DNA of 64,000 bases from Citreicella sp. C3M06 (lineage in GTDB: Bacteria > Pseudomonadota > Alphaproteobacteria > Rhodobacterales > Rhodobacteraceae): the NCBI RefSeq assembly GCF_018860705.1, contig NZ_JAHKQA010000042.1, forward strand, positions 44,585 to 108,584. The letters are read 5' to 3'. Below, one piece after another: positions 16,877-27,291 of the stretch (the stretch's first letter is position 1; every line of letters begins with the position of its first letter). The translations under genes and the position numbers were made by a program. A model generated the notes under the pieces. The model worked only from the letters and a program-made list of their open reading frames with translations. It was not told where the DNA came from and did no database searches.

Positions 16877-19098
16877 TCGACCCCGACGCGCCGCTCGAAG
16901 AGCAGCTCGCCCGGCAGACCCGGATCATCGACGCGCTGATGCGCCGTGCCGAGCGCCAGCACGAGGTCGGCGGATCGGCCTATGGCGCATTCCAGTCGGC
17001 GATCTCGCTTCAGGCGCAGGTCTGGGCCAAGACCCGCGATCTGGAACGCACCACCGACGAGCTGCGCCACGCCCGCGATGACAGCGAACGCATGCGCCGC
17101 AATCTGGCCGAGGCGCTTTCGGCGCTTGATGGCGGGGTGGCGGTGTTCACCGGCGGCTTGCTCGAGGTCTGCAACGACATTTTCCTCAAGCTTCTGCCTG
17201 ACGTGTCGGGCCGGTTTCAGCCGGGCATGGACATCGAGCAATGCCTGACCACCATCGAAAGCTCGCGCCATCTGGTGACGGTCGAGGGCAGCTTTGACGC
17301 GGCGCTGGCGCAGGCGCGGCGCGAGGGCGCTTCGGTTGCCAGTCTGGTGATCGAGTTGCAGGGCGATCGCTGGTATCAGGTCAACCTTCAGGGCACCTCG
17401 GGGCAGGCGGTGGTGCTGTTGCTGACCGAGATCACCGCCATCGTGCGCCGCAACCGGTCGGAAAAGGAACAGCTCGTCGAAGGGCACGCCGATTACCTTC
17501 AGGCGGTGTTCGAAAACATGACCTCGGGGGTGTGCACGTTTTCGGCGACCGGCGTCGTGCGCATGTACAACATGCAGTTCCGCGCGCTGCTGGGCCTGCC
17601 CTATACGATGCTGCAAAAGGGCACCGATCTGGCGCAGGTGCTGGATTACGTGGCGCAGCACGGGCTGATTGTCGATGCGAGCGTGTTCGAAATCGCGCAA
17701 TGGCTGGACCGGCTGGACCGGCAGGGGCGGTTGCGGCGGCGGATGCGGCATCTGTCGGGGCGGATGCTCGATCTGCACGCGTATCAGCTGCCCGATGGCG
17801 GCGTGCTGCTGGAGCTCAAGGACGTGACGCTGGAAAGCCGCGCCACCGAGATGCTGGAAAACCGCGTGGCCGAGCGCACCGAAGAGCTGACCCATGCCAA
17901 CGCCCAGCTGCGCGAGCAGTTCGACGAGATGGCCCGTGTCGAGGAAGAGCTGCGCATCGCCAAGGAGCGCGCCGAGGCGGCGGTGTCGTCCAAGACGCGG
18001 TTCCTTGCCGCCGCCTCGCATGATCTGTTGCAGCCGGTGAATGCCGCCAAGCTGCTGATCGCGATGCTGGTGGACAGCGTATCGGGCACGCGCTTTGCCC
18101 CGACGGTGGAGCGGCTGGACGGCTCGTTCAATTCCATCGAACAGCTGCTGCATTCGCTGCTGGATATCTCCCGGCTGGATTCGCTGGATCGCGGGCTGCT
18201 GCCCTCCGAGGTCTGTCTTGGCACGCTGATGCGCTCGGTCTGGGAGGATCAGATGCCGTTGGCGCAGCGCAAGGGGGTGACGCTGGACATGGTGCCAAGC
18301 ATGATCGTGGTGAAATCCGACCCGGTGTATCTGCTGCGCTCGATCCAGAACCTCGTGGTGAACGCGATCCAGTATACGCCGGGCGGCGGGCGGGTGCTGG
18401 TCGGCTGTCGGCGCCGCGGCGCCGTGGTGGACTTGCAGGTCTGGGACACCGGGGTCGGCATCAGCCGCAAGGACCAGACGCGCATTTTCGAGGAATTTAC
18501 CCGGGCCGACAACGTGCCGCCCGGCTCGGGCGTGGGGCTGGGGTTGTCGATTGTCGATCGCACCTGTCGCCATCTGGGGCACAAGGTGCGGGTGCGCTCC
18601 AAGCCGGGGGCCGGGTCGGTGTTTTCCATCGAGATGGAGGCGCTGCAGCGGCGGGCGGCGGCAGAGGATCGCGGGCAGGCCCCCGAGACCGCATCGCAGG
18701 ATATGGATCACATCGTTCTGCTGATCGAGAACGATCCGGATGTGCTGTACGCCTTCACCGGCAAGCTGGAGCAATGGGGGGCGAGCGTGTTCGCGGCGCG
18801 CAGCATCGACGAGGCGCTGGGGCATGTGCGCGACATGGGGATGGCGCCAGACATCGTGCTGGCGGATTACCAGCTGGATGATGGCGAGACCGGGGACCGG
18901 GCGATCGCGGCGGTGCGGGCGCTGAGCGGGGTGCGGGTTCCGGCGATTATGATCACCGCCGATCGTGGCAACGCGCTGCTCAGGAAGGGCGCGGCCGAGG
19001 GGTTTTCGGTGCTGACCAAGCCGGTGCAGCTGTCGCGGCTGCGGCCCCTGATCGACTGGAAGCTGCGCTGGCAGGCCCCCGAGGACGCGGCGGAGTAG
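16873..19098 (+). CDS. PAS hybrid sensor histidine kinase with receiver (NahK/ErcS'-like)
   Basis: 741 residues, no transmembrane segment. Order: N-terminal helical region, PAS-like domains (about 80-190 and 205-320), coiled coil (325-375), HisKA with His383 in AASHDLLQPVNAAK, HATPase_c with NLVVNAIQYTPGG (N box), WDTGVGI and GVGLGLSIV, then a receiver (about 612-730) with Asp665 in VLADYQLDDG and the conserved TKPV lysine. The PAS7/NahK-type HDLLQP phospho-acceptor motif is typical of the Pseudomonas NahK/ErcS' group. Translationally coupled to the FIST gene. Together with the LuxR-type regulator it forms a soluble three-part sensing unit beside the C1 genes. Confidence 0.88.
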   Translation: MIDPDAPLEEQLARQTRIIDALMRRAERQHEVGGSAYGAFQSAISLQAQVWAKTRDLERTTDELRHARDDSERMRRNLAEALSALDGGVAVFTGGLLEVCNDIFLKLLPDVSGRFQPGMDIEQCLTTIESSRHLVTVEGSFDAALAQARREGASVASLVIELQGDRWYQVNLQGTSGQAVVLLLTEITAIVRRNRSEKEQLVEGHADYLQAVFENMTSGVCTFSATGVVRMYNMQFRALLGLPYTMLQKGTDLAQVLDYVAQHGLIVDASVFEIAQWLDRLDRQGRLRRRMRHLSGRMLDLHAYQLPDGGVLLELKDVTLESRATEMLENRVAERTEELTHANAQLREQFDEMARVEEELRIAKERAEAAVSSKTRFLAAASHDLLQPVNAAKLLIAMLVDSVSGTRFAPTVERLDGSFNSIEQLLHSLLDISRLDSLDRGLLPSEVCLGTLMRSVWEDQMPLAQRKGVTLDMVPSMIVVKSDPVYLLRSIQNLVVNAIQYTPGGGRVLVGCRRRGAVVDLQVWDTGVGISRKDQTRIFEEFTRADNVPPGSGVGLGLSIVDRTCRHLGHKVRVRSKPGAGSVFSIEMEALQRRAAAEDRGQAPETASQDMDHIVLLIENDPDVLYAFTGKLEQWGASVFAARSIDEALGHVRDMGMAPDIVLADYQLDDGETGDRAIAAVRALSGVRVPAIMITADRGNALLRKGAAEGFSVLTKPVQLSRLRPLIDWKLRWQAPEDAAE

Positions 19099-19107
19099 GT
19101 GGGACGG

Positions 19108-19173
19108 GCAGAGGGGGGCGCTGCCCCCCGTCTCCTTACGGAGCCTCCCCCCGGGATATTTTTTGCCAGAAGA
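19108..19173 (+). repeat. GC-rich palindromic intergenic repeat, copy A (GATATTT subtype)
   Basis: GGGGGGC-GCT-GCCCCCC type hairpin, then a second small hairpin (CTCC..GGAG), a C6 run and the tail GGGATATTTTTTGCCAGAAG. The same element occurs at 41,111 (same subtype) and, with another tail, at 34,947 and 43,986. It sits just behind the hybrid-kinase gene and could also terminate transcription. Confidence 0.75.
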
Positions 19174-19252
19174 AACACCGGGCGCCGGGCACAGACGAAG
19201 GTCTGCGCTGACAGTGCGGATGGGGGCGCTAGGCTGCGCGGCAGGGAGGATT

Positions 19253-19891
19253 ATGACCATGCGCAAGAGTTTGATGGTGCTGGCCGCATTGGCCTGTCTT
19301 GCCGGGCCGGCGGCGGCGGCTGTGAGCGAGACCTATGATCTGCTGTTCCGCGAGGGCACGCTGGATGAGATCGGCGCCGACGAGGTGCTGCGCTATAGCC
19401 GCGCCGTCAGCAATGCCGCCAATCCCGAGGCGGCGGCGCGCGATACCGGCACTGTCGAGATCTCGTTCGATGCGGCGATGGCGAACCTTCGGTTCGAGCA
19501 GGATGGCAGGCATCGTGGGCTTGGCACGTTTCCGGCCAGCGTTGGCAACCCGATGATCATGTATTTTTATGAAAGCGTGGTGCGGGACATGGCCGAGACG
19601 GCGGGCGGCTCGCCGTTCTACATTCGCAACCGGGTGAAGGAGGCGCTGACCCGCCCGGCCGAGGTGGTGAGCGGCGAGGCCGAGGTGAATGGTGAGACGG
19701 TGCCGGTGCAGACGGTGACGCTGCGGCCCTTCGAGAGCGATCCCAACCGGGCGCGGATGCGGGGGTTTGGCGATCTTGAGCTGCGGGTGACCATGTCAGG
19801 CAAGGTGCCGGGCTGGTATCTGAGCCTTGTGGCCGAGGCGCCGGGCGAGGCGGGCTACCTGTCGGAGCTGCGTTTCGAGGGGGCGCAATGA
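19253..19891 (+). CDS. Secreted protein of unknown function in the C1 cluster
   Basis: 212 residues. I do not recognise the family. A Sec signal peptide (MRKSLMVLAALACLAGPAAA) is followed by a cysteine-free mature part of mixed beta/alpha character. A strong GGGAGGA ribosome site in front of the ATG at 19,253 fixes the start; a second ATG two codons later is possible. The stop overlaps the next small secreted protein, so the two are coupled. The location between a kinase unit and quinoprotein accessory genes suggests a periplasmic role in alcohol/C1 oxidation. Confidence 0.7.
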   Translation: MTMRKSLMVLAALACLAGPAAAAVSETYDLLFREGTLDEIGADEVLRYSRAVSNAANPEAAARDTGTVEISFDAAMANLRFEQDGRHRGLGTFPASVGNPMIMYFYESVVRDMAETAGGSPFYIRNRVKEALTRPAEVVSGEAEVNGETVPVQTVTLRPFESDPNRARMRGFGDLELRVTMSGKVPGWYLSLVAEAPGEAGYLSELRFEGAQ

Positions 19892-20235
19892 TCCGGGCGC
19901 TGGTCTTGCTGCTGGCGCTGCCTTGCGCCGCCGGGGCGCAGAGCGTCGCCGAGCGGCTGAACGATTACCCCACCGAGGCGCGGGCGGATTACGTTTTCGG
20001 CTGCATGGCCGCGAACGGGCAGAGCCGCGACAGCCTGCGGCGATGCGCCTGTTCGATCGACGAGATTGCGGCGATCCTGCCCTATGATGCCTATGTCGAG
20101 GCCGAGACCGTGCTGTCGATGCGGCTGACCGGCGGTGAGCGCATGGCGATTTTCAACAGCGCGGTCGCTGCCAACACGCTTGTCGCCGAGCTGCGCCGTG
20201 CCCAGGCCGAGGCCGAGGTGATCTGTTTCTTCTGA
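19888..20235 (+). CDS. Small secreted cysteine-containing protein
   Basis: 115 residues with a short signal peptide (MIRALVLLLALPCAAGAQS). The mature chain has cysteines in FGCMAAN, RRCACS and VICFF, about right for two disulfides in the periplasm. No heme motif (CxxCH) and no recognised domain. It overlaps the preceding gene by four bases and converges on the SoxYZ-like gene. Function unknown; by position it belongs to the quinoprotein accessory set. Confidence 0.65.
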   Translation: MIRALVLLLALPCAAGAQSVAERLNDYPTEARADYVFGCMAANGQSRDSLRRCACSIDEIAAILPYDAYVEAETVLSMRLTGGERMAIFNSAVAANTLVAELRRAQAEAEVICFF

Positions 20236-20241
20236 GGGCGC

Positions 20242-21042
20242 TCAGCCGCCGGCCTTTTGCAGAACCTGCTCGAAGCGGTTGCCATCGGTGTCGGTGGCGA
20301 TCACCCTGAGATCCGGCGCGCCGTTGTCGGTATAGGCAAAGCGGAAGGCCGGGTTTTCCGAGATCGAGATGCCGCCATCCATGGCGAACAGCTGCTCTGC
20401 GCCTTGCCAGACCTCGATGTGGTCGAGGAAATGCGCCGGGATGAACAGGTGGGTGAGTGGATCCTGTTGCAGCCCGGAATAATTCGGGTGGCGGATCATC
20501 ACCTGCGCTTCGCGCCGGGCACCGGAAATCTGCGGCGCATCGGCAAACAGCCGCAGCTTCATCTGGCCGAGCCCGGCAAGCGCCTGCGCCGGGTCTTTGG
20601 TAGCCGGGGCCGAACAGCCGCCCGACGCCTTGACGAAACGTCCATCCATGCGCAGCCCGTCGGCGTAGCCCGCGATGACGCGGACATCGGAATATTGGTT
20701 GACCCGCACGCGTAGTTCGAAATCCAGCGGGGCCATGGCCGGACCAAAGCGGAAGGTTCCGGCGACCGGCGCGGGGTTTTCATCGATCACCAGCGTCAGG
20801 CTGTCGATGGCTGGGCCGTTGCTGGCGCGGATGCGGATCGGCACCGTCGCGGCGTCTTCGGCGCGGTAGGGGGCCTCGACGGTGAAGCGCCCGTCGGCGG
20901 CGGCGATGGGGGCATCGCCGATGATATCGCCGCGCAGCGAGTCCCATGTGGGGCTGTCTTGCAGCGGGTTGCCGGTGTCTGCGGCCAGCGCAGGAAAGGC
21001 CAGACAGGCCGCCAGGGCGGCGGGGATCAGGGTAGGGGCCAT
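20242..21042 (-). CDS. Quinoprotein dehydrogenase-associated SoxYZ-like carrier
   Basis: 266 residues with a signal peptide (about 1-20). A SoxY-like half (about 25-145) ends in KASGGCSAPA, where Cys143 matches the swinging-arm cysteine that carries sulfur intermediates in true SoxY, although here it is internal. A SoxZ-like half (about 155-266) follows with VMIRHPNYSGLQQDP, close to the SoxZ HPMETG-type motif region. The fused form is found with PQQ dehydrogenases; its cargo is not known. The start is fixed by GAGGAGGAG ahead of the ATG. It is divergent from the MBL-hydrolase gene, with a perfect dyad between them. Confidence 0.82.
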   Translation of the reverse strand: MAPTLIPAALAACLAFPALAADTGNPLQDSPTWDSLRGDIIGDAPIAAADGRFTVEAPYRAEDAATVPIRIRASNGPAIDSLTLVIDENPAPVAGTFRFGPAMAPLDFELRVRVNQYSDVRVIAGYADGLRMDGRFVKASGGCSAPATKDPAQALAGLGQMKLRLFADAPQISGARREAQVMIRHPNYSGLQQDPLTHLFIPAHFLDHIEVWQGAEQLFAMDGGISISENPAFRFAYTDNGAPDLRVIATDTDGNRFEQVLQKAGG

Positions 21043-21089
21043 GCTCTCCTCCTCGCATGATCCGTCTAGCCTGCCATGAAACGCGGCCT

Positions 21090-21119
21090 CGCGATACCGA
21101 GCGCATGGTCGGTATCGCG
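21090..21119. promoter_or_regulatory. Perfect 11-bp inverted repeat between divergent SoxYZ-like and MBL genes
   Basis: CGCGATACCGA and TCGGTATCGCG around 8 bases, centred in the 106-base divergent gap. The core GATACCG/CGGTATC resembles the xoxF-leader dyad core GATACGG/CCGTATC. Candidate operator serving both genes. Confidence 0.55.
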
Positions 21120-21148
21120 CGCTGCCCGCCAAGGCGCGATAAAGCCGC

Positions 21149-22126
21149 ATGTTCGAAGCCGTCCTGACCATTTGCGCGCTGTCCGGCGCGCCTTGCCGCG
21201 AGGCGCTGTTGCCCGGGTTCGAGGCCGAGGCCTGCGGCGCTGCGCTGCCGCAAGGCGCGCGCTGTGTGCTGCTTGGCCCGGCGCTGGAGGTCAGCGAGAT
21301 CGCCCCCGGTGTTTTTGTGCATCGCGGGCAGGTGGCCGAGGCCGATGCGCAAAACGCCGGGGATATCGCCAACCTTGGCTTTGTGCTGGGGCAGCGCTCG
21401 GTGGCGGTGATCGACAGCGGCGGCTCGGCGCAGGTGGGAGAGGCGCTCTGGCGGGCGATCCGGGCGCAAACCGACCTGCCGGTCAGCCATGTCATCCTGA
21501 CCCATGTGCACCCCGATCACGTGCTGGGGGCCACGGTGTTCGACGGCGCGCTGGTGGTGGGCCGGGCCGGGCTGGCGCGGGCGCTTGCGGATCGCGGCGC
21601 GAGCTATCTGCAAAGCGCGGCGCGGCTGATGGGGGCGGCGGGCCTTGGCACGGCGCTGCCCGAGGTCACCGCCGAGGTTGCGGACAGCCGTGTCATCGAC
21701 CTTGGCGGGCGGCGCCTGTTGCTGCGGGCATGGCCGCTGGCGCATAGCGGCACCGATCTGACGGTGCTTGACGAGGCGAGCGGCACGTTCTTTGCCGGAG
21801 ACCTCGTGTTCGACAGGCATATCCCGGCGCTGGATGGCAGCCTGACCGGCTGGCAGGCGGTGCAGGCCGAATTGGCGACGCTGGAGGTCTCGCGGCTGGT
21901 GCCGGGCCATGGCGGCCCGGTGCTGGACTGGCCCGAAGGCGGCTTTGCGCAGGCAGAGTATCTGCGGGTGCTGGCGGAGGAAACTCGCGCCGCCATCGAC
22001 GCGGGCGAGCGCATCGGCGCGGCGGCGGGCCATGTCGCGGCGGGGCAGGCACCGCTGTGGCAGCTGTTCGACGCCTTCAACCGGCGCAACGTCACCGCCG
22101 CCTTTTCCGAGCTGGAATGGGATTAG
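21149..22126 (+). CDS. Quinoprotein relay system MBL-fold zinc hydrolase
   Basis: 325 residues. Metallo-beta-lactamase fold with the zinc motif HVHPDH at 119-124, further ligands in the WPLAHSGTD segment, the AGDLVF strand (metal-bridging Asp) and the terminal PGHGG motif. The N-terminal 50 residues carry paired cysteines (TICALSGAPC, AEACG). Proteins of this type are linked to PQQ dehydrogenases and SoxYZ-like carriers and are related to SoxH; the substrate is unknown, perhaps a thioester on the carrier. Its 3' end overlaps the convergent minus-strand gene by four bases. Confidence 0.82.
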   Translation: MFEAVLTICALSGAPCREALLPGFEAEACGAALPQGARCVLLGPALEVSEIAPGVFVHRGQVAEADAQNAGDIANLGFVLGQRSVAVIDSGGSAQVGEALWRAIRAQTDLPVSHVILTHVHPDHVLGATVFDGALVVGRAGLARALADRGASYLQSAARLMGAAGLGTALPEVTAEVADSRVIDLGGRRLLLRAWPLAHSGTDLTVLDEASGTFFAGDLVFDRHIPALDGSLTGWQAVQAELATLEVSRLVPGHGGPVLDWPEGGFAQAEYLRVLAEETRAAIDAGERIGAAAGHVAAGQAPLWQLFDAFNRRNVTAAFSELEWD

Positions 22127-22740
22127 CCGCCGTCGGGGCGGGCCGCCTCCTGCAGGATCTGTGACAGCGCGTAGAGCCGTTTTTCCAGCAGGGTCGGGGT
22201 TTCGCACAGGTAGGTGATGGTCTTTTGCCGGTCGTTGAAGATGCGGCTGTCCCAATCCACCTGCTCTTCGAGCGCATCGACCCGGTCGTAATCGGGCGTG
22301 TCGCTGGCCATGATGCTGTTCATTTCGGCGCGGGCTGTCTCGATGCGTTGCGACAGCCTTTCCTGACTTTGCGCGACCTCGCCGATGCCCTTGATAATCC
22401 GGGTGCGGCGCTGCGCCAGCGCGTTGAAGGTTTGTGCAAACACCGCGCCCATCAGATCCATGTCATGACCATGGTCGCTGGCGAAGCCTTGGCTGGCCGC
22501 GCGCGCCGCATCCAGATCGACGCGGCGCAGCGCCAGCGTTGCCGCCAGCTCGTGGATTGCCGCCTTGTCGGCATCGGGCGTGGTTTCGGGCAGGGCCGCG
22601 GGCCACATCAGCCCCATCGAGAGCGTTTCCACCTTGCGTTGAATGCAGGGCCATGTCGGGTCGGAGAAATCCGCCGCAAGCGCCGGGTTTGCCCAACCGG
22701 TGACCAATAGCGCCAGCATGCGGAAATTATGTGTATACAT
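22123..22740 (-). CDS. Secreted helical protein of unknown function
   Basis: 205 residues. A signal peptide (about 1-22, [14 protein letters not shown]) is followed by a mostly alpha-helical chain with two cysteines (TWPCIQRK and TYLCETP) that could form a disulfide. The middle ([11 protein letters not shown] ... [12 protein letters not shown]) looks like coiled coil. GGGAGGA in front of the ATG at 22,740 supports the start. No named family recognised. It is divergent from the formaldehyde dehydrogenase gene and belongs to the C1 accessory set by position. Confidence 0.65.
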   Translation of the reverse strand: MYTHNFRMLALLVTGWANPALAADFSDPTWPCIQRKVETLSMGLMWPAALPETTPDADKAAIHELAATLALRRVDLDAARAASQGFASDHGHDMDLMGAVFAQTFNALAQRRTRIIKGIGEVAQSQERLSQRIETARAEMNSIMASDTPDYDRVDALEEQVDWDSRIFNDRQKTITYLCETPTLLEKRLYALSQILQEAARPDGG

Positions 22741-22797
22741 GCACTTTCCTCCCTTTTGGAACTATGGGACAGGGTGGGCGCGAAGTCCATTTCGGCA

Positions 22798-22819
22798 AAT
22801 ACACACCTATGGATGTATT
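22798..22819. promoter_or_regulatory. AATACA-N10-TGTATT dyad upstream of flhA
   Basis: Six-base perfect inverted arms 78 bases before the formaldehyde dehydrogenase start, in the gap to the divergent secreted-protein gene. The dyad size (22 bp) fits an operator. A related ATGTAT/ATACAT sequence sits over the start of the divergent gene. Confidence 0.35.
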
Positions 22820-22897
22820 GTTCGGCATGCGACCGCGCACCCATACTCCGGCCAAGCGCCGAAACGCGTCAGATATGTTCAGTTGAAGGGAGTCTGC

Positions 22898-24024
<1,127 letters not shown>

Positions 24025-24025
<1 letters not shown>

Positions 24026-24849
24026 TGCAGACCGTCGCGGAAAACAGAAGCTTCGGAGGCGTGCAGGGCGTGTACAAGCACGCCTCCGAGACCTGCGGTT
24101 GTGACATGACCTTCGCAGTCTACATGCCGCCGCAGGCCGCTAAGGGGCCGGTGCCGGTGCTGTGGTACCTGTCGGGTCTGACCTGCACCCATGAAAACGC
24201 CATGACCAAGGGCGGCTTTCAGGAACACGCGGCAAGGCATGGCCTTGCCGTGGTGTTCCCCGATACCTCGCCGCGCGGCGAGGGGGTGGCCAATGACGAT
24301 GCCTATGATCTGGGGCAGGGCGCGGGGTTTTACGTCAACGCCCGGCGCGATCCGTGGAAGCCGCATTTCCGGATGTATGATTACATCACCCAAGAGCTGC
24401 GCGGCATCGTCGAGGGCATGGATGGCATTGGCGCTGCCCATGGCATCACCGGCCATTCCATGGGCGGGCACGGGGCGCTGACCATTGCCATGCGCAACCC
24501 CGAGATGTTCGACAGCCTGTCGGCCTTTGCGCCCATCGCCAACCCGACCGCGTCGGATTGGGGGCGCAAGCAGTTCAGCGCCTATCTTGGCGATGACGAG
24601 GGCTGCTGGGCCGGTCACGATTCCACGCTGCTGCTGGAGGAGCGCGGCTGGAAGGGGGACCTGCTGATCGATCAGGGCGCATCGGACCAGTTCCTTGATC
24701 TGCTCAAGCCCGAAAGCCTTGCAAAGGCGATGGCGGCAAAGCGCCAGCCGGGCACGTTCCGGATGCAGGAAGGCTACGATCACTCGTATTTCTTCGTGAA
24801 CAGCTTTGCCGGCGATCACGTGGCCTGGCACGCGGCGCGGCTGAAATAA
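24025..24849 (+). CDS. fghA: S-formylglutathione hydrolase
   Basis: 274-residue alpha/beta hydrolase (esterase D type) that splits S-formylglutathione into formate and glutathione. Features: WYLSGLTCTHENAMTK oxyanion segment, nucleophile Ser in GHSMGGHGAL, Asp in the LIDQGASDQFL region, and the C-terminal His in EGYDHSYFF. Normal length. Coupled to flhA, giving the complete glutathione-dependent formaldehyde-to-formate route. Confidence 0.95.
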
Positions 24850-24877
24850 AGAAGACCCTGAAAGGGAGGAGACCCAT

Positions 24878-25258
24878 ATGCTCGACAAACTGCTCGCCAC
24901 GGCCTGCCTGACCCTTCTGAGCGCCAGTGTGGCCATCGCCGAAGGCGATGCCGCCAAGGGCGAGAAGGTGTTCCGAAAATGCATGGCCTGCCACGCGGTT
25001 GGAGAGGATGCCAAGACCAAGACCGGGCCGATCCTGAACGGCATCGTGGGGCGCGCGATCGCCTCTCAGGAGGGGTTCGCCTATTCCGACGTGCTTATGG
25101 ATCTGGCCGCCGAGGGCGGCACATGGACGCCCGAGGAACTCGGCCATTTCCTTGAAAAGCCGCGGGATTACGCCAAGGGCACCAAGATGTCCTTTGCCGG
25201 GCTGCGCAAGGAACAGGAGCGCGCCGATGTGATCGCGTTTCTCGCGACACATCCGTGA
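24878..25258 (+). CDS. Class I c-type cytochrome (cytochrome c2/c553i-like)
   Basis: 126 residues. A signal peptide (about 1-21) precedes one heme site CMACH and a distal Met in GTKMSFAGL. It has the c2-type spacing and the KTGPILNGIVGR loop. GGGAGGAG precedes the ATG. In Rhodobacter (cycI) and Paracoccus (cycB) a cytochrome gene likewise lies between the formaldehyde dehydrogenase and xoxF genes, so it likely carries electrons from the quinoprotein branch toward the oxidase. Exact ortholog name not certain. Confidence 0.9.
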   Translation: MLDKLLATACLTLLSASVAIAEGDAAKGEKVFRKCMACHAVGEDAKTKTGPILNGIVGRAIASQEGFAYSDVLMDLAAEGGTWTPEELGHFLEKPRDYAKGTKMSFAGLRKEQERADVIAFLATHP

Positions 25259-25291
25259 GGGGCCGCAGGGCAGGGCCCTGCACAGCGAAAT

Positions 25292-25330
25292 TCCGGATAC
25301 GGCGGGAGGAGAAGAGGCGCCGTATCCGGA
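25292..25330. promoter_or_regulatory. Perfect 13-bp inverted repeat in the xoxF upstream region
   Basis: TCCGGATACGGCG and CGCCGTATCCGGA are exact inverted arms; the 13-base spacer is almost all purine (GGAGGAGAAGAGG). It lies 79 bases before xoxF. It could be an operator, a terminator-like end for the cytochrome mRNA, or an RNA hairpin that presents or hides a ribosome-site-like loop. A perfect palindrome GCAGGGCCCTGC stands just upstream at 25,270-25,281. Confidence 0.6.
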
Positions 25331-25372
25331 TGTACCGTTCGACCCGATGCGATGGGTGGGCGGCATAAGCGA

Positions 25373-25387
25373 GGCGACGCTGTCGCC
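25373..25387 (+). promoter_or_regulatory. Hairpin just ahead of the xoxF ribosome site
   Basis: GGCGAC-GCT-GTCGCC, 10 bases before AGGGAGAAGG, the ribosome site of xoxF. With the 13-bp dyad it makes the leader unusually structured for such a highly expressed gene. Confidence 0.4.
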
Positions 25388-25408
25388 GCTTGACCAAGGG
25401 AGAAGGAC

Positions 25409-27211
25409 ATGAAGAACCTGACGCTTCTGACGTCGGGGCTGGCGCTGTGCGCCGCCTCGATGGCATTTGCCAACCAAGATCTGCAGACGCAGATCGACAA
25501 TCCGGCGCAATGGGCGATCCAGACCGGCGATTACGCCAACCAGCGCTATTCCGAGCTCAACCAGATCACCGCCGACAACGTGGGCGACCTTCAGGTCGCG
25601 TGGACCTTCTCGACCGGTGTGCTGCGTGGTCACGAGGGCTCGCCGCTGGTGATCGGCGACATGATGTATGTGCACACGCCATTCCCCAACACGGTCTACG
25701 CGCTGGACCTGAACGAGGATGGCAAGATCAAGTGGAAATACGCGCCCAAGCAGGATCCGGATGTCATTCCGGTGATGTGCTGTGACACGGTAAACCGCGG
25801 GGTTGCCTATGCCGATGGCAAGATCTTCCTGCATCAGGCCGACACCAAGGTCGTGGCGCTGGATGCCGACAGCGGCGAAGTGCTGTGGGACGTGGTCAAT
25901 GGCGATCCGTCCAAGGGCGAGACCAACACCGCCACCGTGCTGCCGGTCAAGGACAAGATCATCGTCGGCATCTCGGGCGGTGAATTCGGGGTGCGCGGCC
26001 ATGTGACCGCCTACAATATGGAAACCGGCGAACAGGAATGGCGCGCCTATTCCATGGGGCCGGATTCCGACATCCTGATGGATCCTGAAAACACCACGCA
26101 TCTTGGCAAGCCGGTGGGGGCCGACAGCGGCACCAACACATGGGAAGGCGATCAGTGGATGATCGGCGGCGGCACCACATGGGGCTGGTATTCCTATGAT
26201 GCCGAGGCCGACCTGATCTATTACGGCACCGGCAACCCATCGACATGGAACCCGGCGCAGCGCCCGGGCGACAACCGCTGGTCGATGACCATCATGGCCC
26301 GCGACCCCGACGATGGCATGGCCAAGTGGGTCTATCAGATGACCCCGCATGACGAGTGGGATTATGACGGCGTCAACGAGATGATCCTCACCGATCAGAC
26401 CATCGACGGCACCGAGCGCAAGCTGCTCACCCATTTCGACCGCAACGGGCTTGGCTATACGCTGGACCGGATCACCGGCGAATTGCTGGTGGCCGAAAAG
26501 TTCGATCCGGCGGTGAACTGGACCAGCGGCGTCGACATGGACCCGGAGTCCGAAACCTACGGTCGCCCGACCGTGGTGGCGGAATACTCGACCGCGCAGA
26601 ACGGCGAAGACGTCAACTCCACCGGCATCTGCCCGGCGGCGCTCGGGTCCAAGGACCAGCAGCCGGCGGCCTATTCGCCCAAGACCGAACTGTTCTACGT
26701 GCCGACCAACCATGTCTGCATGGATTATGAACCGTTCCGGGTCAGCTATACGGCGGGCCAGCCCTATGTGGGCGCAACCCTTGCCATGTACCCGGCGCCG
26801 GACAGCCATGGCGGCATGGGCAACTTCATCGCGTGGGACAACATCGCGGGCGAGATCAAGTGGTCGCTGCCCGAGCAGTTCTCGGTCTGGTCCGGCCCGC
26901 TGGCCACCGCGGGCGACGTGGTGTTCTACGGCACGCTCGAAGGCTACCTCAAGGCGATCTCGGCCGAGACCGGCGAGGAGCTTTACCGCTTCAAGACCCC
27001 GTCGGGCATCATCGGCAACGTGATGAGCTACGAACAGGACGGCAAGCAATACATCGCCGTGCTCTCGGGGGTTGGCGGCTGGGCGGGCATTGGGCTTGCC
27101 GCCGGTCTGACCAATCCGAACGACGGTCTTGGCGCCGTGGGCGGCTATTCGGCCCTGTCGGATTACACCGCGCTTGGCGGCCAGCTGACGGTCTTTACCC
27201 TGCCCGACTGA
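25409..27211 (+). CDS. xoxF: Lanthanide-dependent methanol dehydrogenase XoxF
   Basis: 600-residue periplasmic PQQ dehydrogenase with a signal peptide (about 1-21) and eight-bladed propeller W motifs. The vicinal Cys124-Cys125 pair (VMCCDTV) contacts PQQ. The active-site stretch DEWDYDG has the catalytic Asp318 and a second Asp320 two residues later; that extra Asp is the lanthanide ligand that distinguishes XoxF from calcium MxaF (which has Ala). It oxidises methanol (and possibly other short alcohols) to formaldehyde or formate. XoxG and XoxJ genes follow, and the PQQ synthesis operon is 17 kb downstream. Confidence 0.97.
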   Translation: MKNLTLLTSGLALCAASMAFANQDLQTQIDNPAQWAIQTGDYANQRYSELNQITADNVGDLQVAWTFSTGVLRGHEGSPLVIGDMMYVHTPFPNTVYALDLNEDGKIKWKYAPKQDPDVIPVMCCDTVNRGVAYADGKIFLHQADTKVVALDADSGEVLWDVVNGDPSKGETNTATVLPVKDKIIVGISGGEFGVRGHVTAYNMETGEQEWRAYSMGPDSDILMDPENTTHLGKPVGADSGTNTWEGDQWMIGGGTTWGWYSYDAEADLIYYGTGNPSTWNPAQRPGDNRWSMTIMARDPDDGMAKWVYQMTPHDEWDYDGVNEMILTDQTIDGTERKLLTHFDRNGLGYTLDRITGELLVAEKFDPAVNWTSGVDMDPESETYGRPTVVAEYSTAQNGEDVNSTGICPAALGSKDQQPAAYSPKTELFYVPTNHVCMDYEPFRVSYTAGQPYVGATLAMYPAPDSHGGMGNFIAWDNIAGEIKWSLPEQFSVWSGPLATAGDVVFYGTLEGYLKAISAETGEELYRFKTPSGIIGNVMSYEQDGKQYIAVLSGVGGWAGIGLAAGLTNPNDGLGAVGGYSALSDYTALGGQLTVFTLPD

Positions 27212-27291
27212 TCCGCAGCCATCAGCCGGACCGGCGGGGCACATGACCCCGCCGGTTCACCCTTCATGATATTCGCAGGACAGCTGACACC

